Shown: piece after piece, positions 21,941 to 37,058 of the stretch
Layout: each line of letters starts with the position of its first letter
How positions within the stretch are numbered: position 1 is the first letter of the stretch
NCBI GenBank assembly: GCA_017163975.1
Contig: JAFFSR010000347.1
Location: 10,855,501-10,919,500, forward strand
DNA: 64,000 nt
Direction of reading: 5' to 3'
Source: Anastatus disparis
Taxonomy: Eukaryota; Arthropoda; Insecta; Hymenoptera; Eupelmidae
Translations under genes and position numbers: made by a program
Notes under the pieces: generated by a model
What the model was told of the DNA's origin: nothing
The model's input: only the letters and a program-made list of their open reading frames with translations
Databases searched by the model: none

Positions 21941-24900
21941 GGGCAATTCTAACTCTATCCATTCTATCAATATTCACGTATGACTGCTGCACTCGTCTAA
22001 CAGCCAGGCCATTCCTCAAGTCTTTTGCAAATCTTGTACATACTTCTAACAGCTACAAAATCCAAAAGTCGTTCAATCTGCGTTTGCAATTCTAACGTAA
22101 TTCTTCCAATGAAAAATCACACATGACTGTCGCATTCGTCTGAAGAGCATACAATTGCGCAAGTCCTAGAAAATTATTCGATACGCGGCTGACAATTAGA
22201 AAATCAACAGCTTTTTCAATTCGCGGGTGCAATTCTAACGCAATTCTGTACATAGATTATTAAACAAGACTGTTGCACTCGTCTGAAGATTACGCAAATC
22301 TCGCGAAATTGTTTTGAACGCGTCTGACAGCTAAAAAATTAAATGTTCCTAAAATCTGCGTGTGCAGTTTTAACGCAATTTTTGTTATAAAAATTCACAC
22401 ATGACTGCTGCACTCGTCTGATGAGCAGACGATTACGCAAGTCTCACGGAATTCTTTTAAGCACGTCTGACAGTTGAAAAATTAAATGTTCTTGAAATCA
22501 AAGTTTGCTAACGCAATTCTCGTTATAAAAATGTACACATGGCTGCTGCACTCGTCTGACGGGCAGAAAATTACGCAAGTCTCACGAAATTCTTTTAAGC
22601 ACGTCTGACAGTTGAAAAATTAAATGTTCTTGAAATCAGAGTTTGCAATTCTAACGCAATTCTCGTTATAAAAATGTACACATGACTGCTGCACTCGTCT
22701 GACGCGTAGAGAATTACGCAAGTCTCAAGAAATTCTTTTGCACGCGTCTGACGGCTAGAAAATTAAATGTTCTTGAAATCTGCGTGTGCAATTCTAACGC
22801 CATACTTGTTATAAAAATTCACAGATGACTGCTGCACTCGTCTGTTGGTCAAAAAATTACGCAAGTGTCTCGAAATTCTTTTGCACGCGTCTGACGGCTA
22901 GAAAATCGAAATCATTTGCGATTTGCGGGTGCAATTTTAACGCAATTCTTCCTATAAAATATTAAACAAGACTGCTGCACTCGCCTGATGGGCAGGCGAT
23001 TACGTAAGTCTTGTGCAAATATTGTGCACTCGTCTGACAACTAAAAAATTCAAAGTTCATGCAATTTGCTTGCGCACTTCTGACGCAATTTTTACGTTAA
23101 AAACTGGCAATTGGCTGCTGCATTAGTCTGGCGGGTAGACGATTACGCAAGTCTTGTGCAATTCTTGTGCACTTGTCTGACGACTGAAAAATTCAAACAT
23201 CATGCGATCTGCGTGCGCACTTCTGACGCAAGTATTTGGTTAAAAACTTGCACTCGTCTGCTGCACTCGTCTGGCTGGCAGACGAGTACGCAAGTCTTAT
23301 AGAATTCTTCTGCACTTGTCTCACAACTGTAAAATTTAAACTTCATGCAATCAGCGTGCGCACTTCTGACGCAATTATTTCGTTGAAAACTGGCGCATGT
23401 CTGCTGCACATATCTGAGGGGCGGACGATTTCGCAAGTCTTTCGCATATCTTGTGCACTCGTCTGACGGCTGGATAATTCAAACTTCCTGCAATCTGCGT
23501 GCGCACTTCTGGCGCTCTTTTTCGTTGAATACTGGCGCGTTCCTGCTGTATTCGTCAGGCGGGTAGACGTTTACGCAAGTCTTGTGCGATTCTTGTGCAT
23601 TTGTCGGACGGCTAAAAATTCAAACTTCATGCAATCTACGAGCGCACTTCTGGCACAATTATTCCGTTGAAAGCTTGCGCTCGTTTGCTGTATTTGTCTG
23701 GCGGGCAGACGATTACGCAAGACTTACAGAATTCTTCTGCACTTGTCTCACGGCTGTAAAATTCAAACTTCCTGCAATCAGCGTGCGCACTTCTGGCGCT
23801 TTTTTTTCGTTGAATACTGGCGCGTTCCTGCTGCCCTCTTTAAGCTGGCAGGCGATTACGCAAGTCTTGTGCAATTCTTGTGCACTAGTCTGATGGCTGA
23901 AAAATTCGAACTTCATGCAATCTGCGTGCAGACTTCTGACGCAATTATTCGGTTAAAAACTTGCACTCGTCTGCTGTACTCGTCTGGCGGGCAGACGAGT
24001 ACGCAAGTCTTATGGGATTCTTCTGCACTTGTCTCACAGCCGTAAAATTCAAACTTCATGCAATCTGCGTGCGCACTTCTAACGCAATTTTCCCATAGGA
24101 AACTGGCGCATGTCTGCTGCACTTGTTTCGCGGACAGACGATTACGCAGGTCTCGTGCATTTTTTGTGCACTCGTCTGACGGCTGAAAAATTCAAACTTC
24201 CTGCAATCTGCGTGCGCACTTCTGGCGCTTTTTTTCGTTAAATACTGGCGCGTTCCTGCTGCATTCGTCAGGCGGGTAGACGTTTACGCAAGTCTTGTGC
24301 AATTCTTGTGCATTTGTCTGACGGCTAAAAATTCTAACTTCATTCAATCTGCTTGCGCACTTCTGACACAATTATTTCGTTGAAAGCTTGCGCTCGTTTG
24401 CTGCATTCGTCTGGCAGGCAGACGATTACGCAAGACTTACGGAATTCTTCTGCACTTGTCTCACGGCTGTAAAATTCAAACTTCATGCAATCAGCGTGCG
24501 CACTTCTGCCGCAAATTTTTCTTTGAAAACTTGCGCATGTCTGCTGCACTTGTCTGGCGGGCAGACTATTGCGCAATCCTCGCGCACTTGTCTAACGGCT
24601 GAAAAATTCAAAGTTCATTCAATCTGCTTGCGCACTTCTGACACAATTATTTCGTTGAAAACTGGCGCATGTCTGCTGCACTCGTCTGGCGGGTAGATGA
24701 GTACGCAAATCTTATGGAATTCTTCTGCACTTGTCTCACAGCTGGAAAATTTAAACTTCATGCAATCTGCGTGCGCACTTCTAACACAATTATTTTGTTG
24801 AAAACTGGCGCATATCTGATGTACTTGTTTCGCGGACAGACGATTACGCAGGTCTCGTGCAATTTTTGCGCACTCGTCTGACGGTTGAAAAATTCAAAGT

Positions 24901-25250
24901 TCATGCAATTTGTGTGTGCAGTTCTTACGCAATTATTCCGTTGAGAAATTGCGCGCGTCTACTGCACTCGTCTAGCGGGCAGACGATTACGCAAGTCTAG
25001 CGCAATTCTCGCGCACTTGTCTGACAGCTGAAAAGTTCAAAGTTTATGCAATCTGCTTGCGCACTTCTGACACAATTATTCCGTTGAAAACTGGCGCATG
25101 TCTGCTCTGCCGTCCAAAGTGTAAAAGTGGTTAACTACATTGGAATCCCATTGGAGTTAAGGTTTTCTTACTTTGGACGGCAGTGCTGCACGTGTCTGGC
25201 GGGCAGACGATTACGCAAGTCTTGCGCAATTCTTATGCACTTGTGCTCAC
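21940..25250. repeat. 143-bp minisatellite (right arm)
   Basis: About twenty-two units. CTGCTGCACTCGTCTG recurs near 22,686, 22,829 and 22,972, a period of 143. Each unit contains GCAGACGATTACGCAAGTCT and a CAATCTGCGTGCGCACTTCT block. Units diverge gradually along the array. A 77-bp insertion interrupts a unit at 25,107. Confidence 0.9.
25103..25187. mobile_element. 77-bp miniature element inside the minisatellite
   Basis: The element is 25,107-25,183 with ends CTGCCGTCCAAAGT and the exact inverse. It is flanked by TGCT on both sides (25,103-25,106 and 25,184-25,187). The surrounding 143-bp unit normally reads TCTGCTGCAC here, so the 4-bp duplication can be verified against sister units. Confidence 0.8.
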
Positions 25251-25398
25251 AGCTTTTAAGGCTGGCAGATCCTATTGCAATTCTGTCGCAATTCTGCTGC
25301 ACTAGCTCATGCTTGGACGTGTCTGGTGCAATTTTTGCTGCAATTCCTGCGTGTCGGAAGTCATGTAATCGCTTGCTTGGCAGACTATGTTACCAGGG

Positions 25399-26594
25399 TA
25401 ACTGCACGTAAAAAGGCGATGGAGATGAAAAATGCGAGATCCGTACATTTTTCACTTTATCTATTAAATTTGTATGATGACGATTTTTAATGTTTAGTAA
25501 TGAAATCATATTAAAAAAGAAAAACACTTGTGTCGACAGCGGTTAAGACGTATTTTTATTTCTTCGTCTATTTATTTTGACAACTCGTGAACTATAAGTT
25601 TTAACTTATCTCCCGCAGCTAGTAGGGTATGATGTCTTTCAGAGTTTAGTGTAAACTACAAGCTATAAACTGGAGCTGTTAGTAACGCAATTTGAGCCTT
25701 AGAGAGAGATAACGCGAGAGTCCCAAGCGTATCAGATAGCTTCAAGCAGCGCTGGTCGTGAGCCGTCGCTCATACAGCTGATAGGCGCACGCGCACGCTC
25801 GTAAGCCTTATCGTATCTAGCTTGCTCTTTAAGCCGCCCGCTTACTCGCGCGCGGTTATCAGCCTTACAAACCCGCGACTAGCTTTCTTATTTCACCGCT
25901 AGCAGTTTGAGCGCGCCGGCCGCGAGCACCCCCCCCCCACTGGCTTACAGAGACGCTGTTTGATTATTGTAATTTGTAAGGGTGGTTTTTATTTGGGATA
26001 TTATAAATATATCTAATTAAATACGAAATAATAATTGGCTTATAATTCCCAAATTCTGAGATTTACCAGCCTACAAAATTAATAATAATAATATAACAAG
26101 GAAATTAAGTACTCTACCTTTAATATTCTAATCAATTATAAGATCACTTCAATAAATAAGTTAACAAATATCTAATTATAGGGAGTGAAATTCACTAAAT
26201 AAACTTCAAGTAATTTAATTAATAGAATTTAGATTAAGCCATAGACAATTTCTTTAAATAAATCTAGATCGAATTGAAATAATAAGAAAATATTGAAACC
26301 AATTAAAATATATATTAAATTATAGAGAAGAAAATTATTAGTTTAAACTAGTAAGCAATAATAATAATTTGAATCTATTTAGTATTAAAAAAAATTGAGT
26401 AACGGATGCAACACGTGCTCAATATATATTTTAGGTTATGTAAGGGTAGGGCTCGGACAGCAGTGCGTATCCCAGATTACGCAATTCTCCAATTGGTGGC
26501 GCTAGTATCGAGTTTCTTCTGAGTCTTCCTCTCTCTAATCTTCAGTAGGCGTTTTGTAGAAGCGAGGTTATGTATTCTGTAGCCAATTTAATAT

Positions 26595-26649
<55 letters not shown>

Positions 26650-28266
26650 GAAACTAAATTACGTTGACTTTTAATTTTTAATATAATTTTAATTATTCGA
26701 CTTTAATATTTTACTATCTCTTTGATTTTGAGAAGGTTACTTTTAAATCCAAGAAAAACTATCTAAGAAAAAATAATTTCCAAAGAGTTTGTCAAACAAC
26801 TATCCTTTATGAATTGATCACACGGTTAGAATTTCCACCAATAAAAGAAATCCTTAATCACTTTCGAATATTAATACTAACTTGATAATAATTGGATGAT
26901 TTTATAAGTTCAATAAGACATACAAATTAAGTAATAGAATATAAAGTAAAGTTTCTAGAATTAGTTTTTGAATATTACTTTTAAATTATAAATAACTGAG
27001 ATGGCATTTTTTATCAAATATAATTCAATAGAAAGAAATAGTTTTTATTTTTAGGAATATCACTTATTAAGTTGCCGAATCTCTTCTTACACTTCGATAT
27101 TTTAGGTTAGGAATACAAAAAAAAAGAAATATCACAATTAATTTTCACTATTCACTTTAATAACAAATTTAATCTCACTATTTAAATAAAATAAACTCTT
27201 TAAATTTTCGCTACGTTACAATGATGACCACGAATTATTTTTAGGTTAGGGAACCACGTGGCCATTTGTATAGCCTGCCGTGAATTTTCCGCTAGAACCT
27301 TCAAGAATCCCGACAGAAAGAGAACTAATTACATTTCTAATCTCTTGGTTATTAAATAATAGCAGCAAATTCAATTAATGTATACGCTACTATTAATTCG
27401 ATACGAGAGAGAGAGAATTTATTTTTTTAACTTCGCGCACTATTAGCTTCTTTATCACAAATTAAAAAAAAAATAATTTTTAATACAAATTATACCTTTT
27501 TTGCTCGTTGCTACGCTCTACTTCAGCCATCCTTTAATAATCTCTCAATCCAAAGGAACAACCTCAAAACCCCGAAAATCCTTGTATATAATCTATCAAG
27601 ATGGCTGGTGATCGCTGCTACAAGCCCCTGGTACAATGGCCGGCTTTGGCGACTGATATAAATATCCCCGCGCAACCGAATTTAATTAACAAATAACAAG
27701 AGAAACTTAATAACAATAGTCTTTAATTCTTAACAACGACCGAGAGAAACTTAACAATGATAATTGAATAATGATAACTTTAAGAAGTAACAATTAACAA
27801 AGTAACAAGTACCAAAGTAGCTTTTAGAAAAAAAAAATGTTATAAGGTAACTGTGCAGCAAGGCTAACGAAACGATAATGAAGCACGAAGAAGAAGGAAG
27901 CGAACGCTGAGCATCAGTGGCTTCTCCTTCTTTATTGCTCTCTTTTTTACTCTTGTTATTACCTATATATTATCTTTTTCTATCTCGCGACTCGCTAATC
28001 AAATAAAGTTCTTTTATCATTATATTCTGGTGTAGTTTACTACTCGCTAGTCAAATTACATGTTACTTCCTATTACTAGTGTAGTATTTTTACACTTTAC
28101 AGGTTACGCCATCTGCGCGCTTAATTTGATTACAGTTTATCTTATTTTCTCTATAAATAATTAATTTTTTGTCTCATTACAATAAAAAGTTTCATAAACG
28201 AACATTAATTAATATTATAAACAATAATTTCTGATTATTTGTTATTTTTAGATTCGCTTGAGTCTT
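25399..28266. other. Gene-free stretch with one AT microsatellite
   Basis: A GC-richer island (about 25,700-25,940, ending in a C run), then AT-rich DNA. There is an (AT)n array at about 26,602-26,647 and GGTTAGG words at several places (for example near 27,244). No gene, RNA or transposon end could be supported. The first 60 bases may be intron of the severed Tudor-like gene. Confidence 0.5.
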
Positions 28267-30953
28267 CCCGGTCAAAAAAGGTTAGCTGTAAAATATAGCT
28301 AAAAAAATAGTTAAATATATAGCTGTATCGAGCTGTATTTACAGCTATATCGATGTGTTTTTTTAGCTGTTTTTTATAGTTAAAAATGTACTTAATTTTA
28401 TAGTTAATAATTTCGTTATACCGAAAATATTAATAGCTACTTTTTCAATTATATTTTATAGCTATTATTATAGTTAAAAAAACACTTGATTTTTTAGTGT
28501 ATTTATACCCGGTCAAAAAAGGTTAGCTGTAAAATATAGCTAAAAAAATAGTTAAATATATAGCTGTATCGAGCTGTATTTACAGCTATATCGATGTGTT
28601 TTTTTAGCTGTTTTTTATAGTTAAAAATTTACTTAATTTTATAGTTAATAATTTCGTTATACCGAAAATATTAATAGCTACTTTTTCAACTATATTTTAT
28701 AGCTATTATTATAGTTAAAATAAATAATTAAATTTTTAGTGTATTTATTACAATATATCAATAGCTAGATATTTAACTATACTTTATAGCTGAAAATAAA
28801 TGGTTTTTTAGATATCCTTCATAGTTGAAAATATACCTACATTTTTAGTTGATAAGTTGGTTATTAAATTATTAAAAAACACTTCAATTTTTAGTGTACT
28901 AGGTGTTTCTTTAACTATAATAATAGCTATAAAATATAGTTGAAAAAGTAGCTATTAATATTTTCGGTATAACAAAATTATTAACTATAAAATTAAGTAC
29001 ATTTTTAACTATAAAAACAGCTAAAAAACACATCGATATAGCTGTAAAACGAGCACGATACAGCTATATATTTGACTATTTTTTTAGCTATATTTTATAG
29101 CTAACTTTTTTTGACCGGGATTACAATATATTATTAGCTAGATATTTAACTATACTTTATAGCTGAAAATAAATGGTTTTTTAGATATCCTTTATAGTTG
29201 AAAATATACCTAAATTTTTAGTTGATAATTTGGTTATTACTCATAGATATTTAGCTGAAAAAACATGAATATCGCTATAATATAAATAAATATAGCTGTA
29301 TTTTACTTATATTATTAGCTGTTTTTATAGATGTTTTTTTTGACCGAGAACAGCTGAAAATATAACTGTAATTTCAATTGTATTTTTAGCTGTTTTTTAG
29401 CTATATTTTTAACAATTTTTTTTAGCTAAATATTATTAGAGTAGCTTTCAGATATACTCGAGTTTATTTATATTGTCCCTCCCTATCTTCGCTGTAAATT
29501 GATTAACCTATACATACACTAAATCTAAGTAATAACTCGTAGGGGTCGCTAGAAAACACGCGCGCATTTTTTAGTAACGGTAAGATGGATCGGTCTTATA
29601 TACAAAGTGTACTCAACTCTCACCAGTTGCGGGAGTTAGACACAAATTTCAACGAGTCAAAACAGCTATATTTTAAGCTTAATTTTTAGCTAATTTTTTT
29701 AGCTAAACGTTTTTGACGCGTTGAAATTTGTGTCCAACTCCCGCAAGTGGTGAGAGTTGAGTACACTTAGTTCATAAGACCGATCCATCTTACCGTTACT
29801 AAAAAATGCGCGCGTATTTTCTAGCGACCCCTGCGAGTTATTACTTAGATTTAGTGTATGTATAGGTTAATCAATTTACAGCGAAGGTAGGGAAGGACAA
29901 TATAAATAAACTCGAGTATAAATGAAAGCTACTCTAATAATATTTAGCTAAAAAAAATTGTTAAAAATATAGCTAAAAAACAGCTAAAAATACAATTTAA
30001 ATTACAGTTATATTTTCAGCTGTTCTCGGTCAAAAAAAAAATCTATAAAAACAGCTAATAATATAAGTAAAATACAGCTATATTTATTTATATTATAGCG
30101 ATATTTATGTTTTTTCAGCTAAATATCTATGAGTAATAACCAAATTATCAACTAAAAATTTAGGTATGTTTTCAACTATAAAGGATATCTAAAAAAACCA
30201 TTTATTTTCAGCTATAAAGTATAGTTAAATATCTAGCTATTAATATATTGTAATCCCGGTCAAAAAAGTTAGCTATAAAATATAGCTAAAAAAATAGTTA
30301 AATATATAGCTGTATCGTGCTCGTTTTACAGCTATATCGATGTGTTTTTTAGCTGTTTTTTATAGTTAAAAATGTACTTAATTTTATAGTTAATAATTTT
30401 GTTATACCGAAAATATTAATAGCTACTTTTTCAACTATATTTTATAGCTATTATTATAGTTAAAAAAACACCTAGTACACTAAAAATTGAAGTGTTTTTT
30501 TAACTATAATAATAGCTATAAAATATAGTTGAAAAAGTAGCTATTAATATTTTCGGTATAACGAAATTATTAACTATAAAATTAAGTACATTTTTAACTA
30601 TAAAAGATAGCTAAAAAACACATCGATACAGCTGTAAAACGAGCACGATACAGCTATATATTTAACTATTTTTTTAGCTATATTTTACAGCTAACCTTTC
30701 TTGACCAGGTATAAATACACTAAAAATTTAAGTATTTTTTTTAACTATAATAATAGCTATAAAATATAGTTAAAAAAGTAGCTATTAATATTTTTGGTAG
30801 CTAACGAAATTATTAACTATAAAATTAAGTACATTTTTAACTATAAAAAACAGCTAAAAAAACACATCGATATAGCTGTAAATACAGCTCGATACAGCTA
30901 TATATTCAACTATTTTTTTAGCTATATTTTATAGCTAACCTTTTTGGATCGGG
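28267..30953. mobile_element. 2.7-kb palindrome of AGCTA-rich sequence
   Basis: The left arm starts CCCGGTCAAAAAAGGTTAGC and the right arm ends in its near-inverse (…AACCTTTTTGGATCGGG). The same end motif also occurs internally at 28,508 and 30,255 (direct) and 29,119 and 30,709 (inverse), so copies are nested. The arms consist of AGCTATAAAATATAGCT / AGCTAAAAAA words that are locally palindromic too. The centre near 29,688 carries a non-repetitive inverted block (GTAATAACTCGTAGGGGTCG facing its inverse at 29,843). It is a fold-back element family nested in itself; no coding capacity. Confidence 0.75.
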
Positions 30954-31767
30954 TTTATTCTGTTAACTATTTTCATTTTTAATTATTTCGTATAATTACA
31001 CAGTTATTTTATTTATTTGTACTGTAGCGCCATCTATAAAAATATACAAAAATGTATTTACAACAAACAAATAGAAGTTATTATTTAAATTATGTTTAAA
31101 TATCTTTAGTCTTTACGCGCCACCTATAATGTGACTCATTTCGATTCCTATCTGTTAATCTAGCATCTCTTTCTATTATAATTAAGTTTTTTATATATAC
31201 GCTATCTTTTTACCATATGCGTTTATCATACTTTATCGACTTTAATTATTCTCTCAGTCTATTTCTATATATCTCTCTCTCTTTCTACTTTTTAATTAAC
31301 TCTACGCGAGCGCCACAATAGCATGTTCGCGCGAGCACGTGTTTGTATATATTTTTGCCGTCGGCGCCGCTTCGCCACCTCCTGGAGGTGTGGTAGTGAT
31401 AGTCGTCTGCTCGATGCTTTCGTCGTGAATCGTGAGTGACGTGTGTGCAACCATGTGTGTATATGTGCCTTGGTTTGTGTTAGTGAGTGTCTCCACCTGG
31501 GCATAACTTCCAAAACACGGTCTTACGTGTTACTGGTTGACGGGTTTTAAGCATCAGCACCGGGAATAAGAAAATCAACAACCAGGTGGATTAGTACTCT
31601 AGGTTTTAATGGCGTGTTCCTGAAGTGTATGTGTATGCAGCGTTTGAGTGTGCGGTAAGGTAATTAACATTTTCGTTCTGTTAAGTTTTAAGAGGATAGA
31701 AAGAGATAAAAGGTAGTCTTGGAGTGAGAGAGAAGATGTGAATATAAACAACATCTTCGATCTCTCA
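30954..31767. other. Gene-free stretch
   Basis: AT-rich, then more mixed sequence from about 31,300. Short minus-strand frames at 31.3-31.8 kb have no recognisable features and are likely chance. Confidence 0.5.
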
Positions 31768-32165
31768 TTAAGAGGAGGCCGTATCATTCTGTCCTTGTCG
31801 AATCTAAATTTTCTTTATTATTAATAAATTAAATATTTTCATAGAAAAGTAAGACAACCGCCCAATAGAGCAAAAAGACAAGCGAACGATTCTTTTTCTA
31901 TGAAAAATATGAAATTTTAATTATTTTTCAAGTGAAGTCTGAAACGGAAAAACAATCGAACTTGATTGAGTTGATTCAATTGTTTTTCCGTTTCAGACTT
32001 TACTCGAAAAATAATAAAATTTCATATTTTTCATAGAAAAGAATCGTTTGCTTGTCTTTTTGCTCTATTGGGCGGTTGTCTTACTTTCCTATGAAAATAT
32101 TTTGTTTATTTATAATAACGAAAATTTAGATTAGACAAGGACAGAATGATACGGCCTCCTCTTAA
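31768..32165. mobile_element. TTAA-flanked palindromic MITE, copy 1
   Basis: TTAA at both ends (31,768-31,771 and 32,162-32,165), TIR GAGGAGGCCGTAT, then CTGTCCTTGTC and a long palindromic interior centred on AACTTGATTGAGTTG. TTAA target use points to piggyBac-type mobilisation, inferred from the target only. Confidence 0.8.
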
Positions 32166-32454
32166 GACACGAAAAAAATTTTATTAAAAGACGAAAAAAC
32201 CGCGTTACAAATTGTATATATTATTTTATTAAAATATTTATCAGTAGCAAACATGAACACTTTGTGGCGTCATCCCTTTACTTGTTTGGGTCCCACATGA
32301 TGATTGGAGAGATATCCAGAACTGTCTTTACTTATCTAGTAAATAAATTTACTATTTTAAAACTGAAATAAGAAACGAAATTATAAAAAAGAATTTAAAG
32401 TTACAATAATTTTACAATATTTACGAAAATATAAATTTTCTATTATAAAATTAA

Positions 32455-32815
32455 TGAAAGATGTTTTCTTTAAATTAATGAAAGAAAAATTTTAAAAACG
32501 AAAAAGTGTAAAGAAATATTTTTTACTCTTTAAATTGACGAAAAAAAAATTTTAAAAACGAAAAACTGTAAAGAAACATTTTTTACTCTTTAAATTGACA
32601 AAAAAAAATTTTTAAAACGAAAAACTGTAAAGAAATATTTTTTATTCATTAAATTAACGAAAGAAAAATTTTAAAACGAAAAAACTGCAAAGAAATATTT
32701 TTTATTCTTCAAGTTAAAGCAAGAAAAATTTTAAAATGAAAAACTGTAAAGAAATATTTTTATTCTTTAAATTAACGAAAGAAAAATTTTAAAACGAAAA
32801 AAAAGTGTAAACAGA
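32455..32815. repeat. ~60-bp AT-rich minisatellite
   Basis: About six units built on ACGAAAAACTGTAAAGAAA followed by TATTTTTTATTCTTTAAATT. Unit spacing is about 60 bases. Confidence 0.85.
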
Positions 32816-33014
32816 TAAAAATGTAATAAATACTATTATGATGTTAGTGGTTGTAAAAATTCTGACCTGAAAGAAGGTACGTACCGCTTTATTAGCTTCT
32901 ACACCGCTACCTTCGACTTCTCTAGCTACATATGTTTACCAATCGTTCGAGTGTTGAGAGAAAGTTTTTCCCTCTACTTAATCGTTAAAAAAGAAAATAT
33001 ATTTATCTAGCAAA

Positions 33015-35130
<2,116 letters not shown>

Positions 35131-35397
35131 TTTAACGTTTTTTTAGAAAAAAATATTTTAAACTAGATAATATCTAAGATAGTGGACCCAAAAAATCAGT
35201 CTGACGTCTAGTATTTTTGGAAAAATATTTACGAATGAAAATAGACAAAATCGAAAAAAATCCTTTACCCATCTATTTTTCATTTTTTATAACTTACCAA
35301 AAAAAAGTTTATGTGGGGGTGGGATAGGGTAGCATATGGATTTTATTACACCCTTAGAACATCCTTTAAAAATTTTCAATTCCGTCTTGTCGCATAC

Positions 35398-35503
35398 TTT
35401 TACTTTTAAACGCTCAACATGCGAAGTATTTAACGACACATGGTTAAAATTTTTTGACCATCTCAGTCAATATTTCGCATGTTGAGTGTTTAAAAAGAAA
35501 AGT
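35398..35503. repeat. Short hairpin
   Basis: AAACGCTCAACATGCGAA faces TTCGCATGTTGAGTGTTT across about 55 bases. It directly adjoins the TTAA MITE at 35,505 and may be an older small MITE. Confidence 0.6.
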
Positions 35504-35504
35504 A

Positions 35505-35901
35505 TTAAGAGGAGGCCGTATAGTTCTGTCCTTGTCTAATCTAAATTTTCGTTATTCTAACTAAATTGAATATTTTTATACATAAGTAAGGGCAGAGTCC
35601 AACAGATTTAAGGATGAGCAGACGATTCTTTTTTATGGAAAAATATAAAATTTTCATTAGTTTTCGAGTGAAGTCTGAAACGGAAAAAGAGTTAAATTTG
35701 ATTGAAGTGTTCAACTCTTTTTCTGTTTCAGACTTAACTCGAAAACTAATGAAAATTTTATATTTTTTCATAGAATAGAATCGCATGTTCATCCCTAAAT
35801 CTATTGGGCTCTGCCCTTACTTTTGTATAAAAATATTTAGTTCAGTCATTATAACGAAAATTTAGATTAGACAAGGACAGAACTATATGGCCGCCTCTTA
35901 A
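35505..35901. mobile_element. TTAA-flanked palindromic MITE, copy 2
   Basis: Same family as 31,768-32,165: TTAA on both sides, GAGGAGGCCGTAT ends and a palindromic interior with GTCTGAAACGGAAAAA facing its inverse. The two copies differ mainly in the centre and a mid-arm segment. Confidence 0.8.
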
Positions 35902-35921
35902 GTTTTCATTATCTGCGAAAA

Positions 35922-36444
35922 TTTTCTATCATCTAAAAAAAGGAATATGGTGTAAAATGAATTGTATATTACAATATATTTTTTTTAATAATCAATTGAG
36001 GGAAGTATTTTCATACATTGGTGTAACGCATACACCATCTAAGCATAAGGTGCATGTTAAAGTCGATATAAAAGGCCGGAGATACCGGGCAAGACGGTCA
36101 TTGGGTATTCTATAGGGCATAGTCTCGGTAGTCTTCGGCACCGTACGACGTACTTCGGCTTTTCCGACAAGGAGAACGATGAGAGAGAGAGAGAGAGAGA
36201 GAGCGGGTAAGCGATGTAGTCGAGAGCGAATGCACTGGTCGTGCAGCATAATATAGGTCATAATATAAACATCCCAAGTTTTAGAGTATGGATGCACCCA
36301 CACAAGTGTAGCGTTCGCTCTAACAGAGGGCCATTCTATTTCTGGTGCTACTGTTACCCCCACCAATCGTACATCTCCATTCGTTGTTGTACACACGCTT
36401 ATACGTTAATACTAGCTGGTTACACAGGCACACACAGTTGTAAA

Positions 36445-36517
<73 letters not shown>

Positions 36518-37058
36518 TCACTTGTACAATGTAGTGTTGATTTTCAGGGTTTTTCACTTTTACTTTTTTCCACTTACTCGTAAAATATCGCTCTTTAAAT
36601 TCGTAAATATATTAATACAGGAAAATATTGAAAATCGGTAAATATATAGAATAAAATATACAAACATTAAAAATATACAAATCGGTAATATATCAAAAAT
36701 ATTAAAAACAGAAAAATCTTGAAATATTCTAAAATTATACCAAGTAACAAACTCTCAAAAATCCCAATATCTTCCTTGTTATTTCTTAAAAAATTTAATT
36801 TTACTAATTTTTTCAATAATTTTTTCAATAATTTACTGTCACTGATTTTAACATTTTTCATTTTTTTCATTTATTATTTTTTTCTAAATTCCATTTCCCG
36901 ATTATCGAGAAGCGAGATAAGGCCGAGCGATAAGGCGCCGCCTTAGACGACCGATCTGTCATACGCGCACCCCAGCTCGGGAATACTCGTCCGCGGGGCG
37001 TGAATACTCGTACCCCTGTGACGTCATATGTGTCTAGCATTTAGACCCCTTACTACTT
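35922..37058 (-). repeat. 1.1-kb dispersed repeat, copy B
   Basis: An inverted copy of 7985-9075. It carries an expanded (TA)n array at about 36,447-36,512 and an expanded GA run at about 36,181-36,203 where copy A has only short runs. The rest is nearly identical, so the copies are young. Confidence 0.8.

Larger units (their letters stand above)
17964..25398. mobile_element. 7.4-kb fold-back-like element with minisatellite arms
   Basis: The ends are CCCTGGTAACA at 17,964 and the inverse at 25,388-25,398, flanked on both sides by TA. The left arm (about 18.2-19.9 kb) is a 116-bp tandem array. The right arm (about 21.9-25.25 kb) is a 143-bp tandem array in the opposite orientation. The arms share core words such as GCAGACGATT, CAGAATTGCACC and their inverses, so they are diverged versions of one subterminal repeat. 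The 2-kb middle has no credible transposase gene. The design resembles Drosophila Foldback/Galileo elements, whose long inverted arms consist of short tandem repeats, but the TA target site does not match that group. The superfamily is unassigned. Confidence 0.65.

Noticed and set aside
18240..25250. Many 60-150 codon frames rich in Ala/Arg/Cys with repeated protein text on both strands
   Set aside because: They are translations of 116-bp and 143-bp tandem arrays, open on several frames and strands at once, with no splice or start context.
18240..25250. CRISPR-like regular array
   Set aside because: Units are contiguous diverged minisatellite repeats without constant repeat/variable spacer structure, and the window is eukaryotic.
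27100..27260. Telomere-type TTAGG array
   Set aside because: Only isolated TTAGGTTAGG words are present; no array.
31292..31787. Three short minus-strand frames
   Set aside because: Overlapping frames on one strand without domains or splice context; chance openings in a GC-richer patch.
36241..36534. Frame with Tyr-Ile repeats on the plus strand of repeat copy B
   Set aside because: It is a translation through the (TA)n microsatellite.
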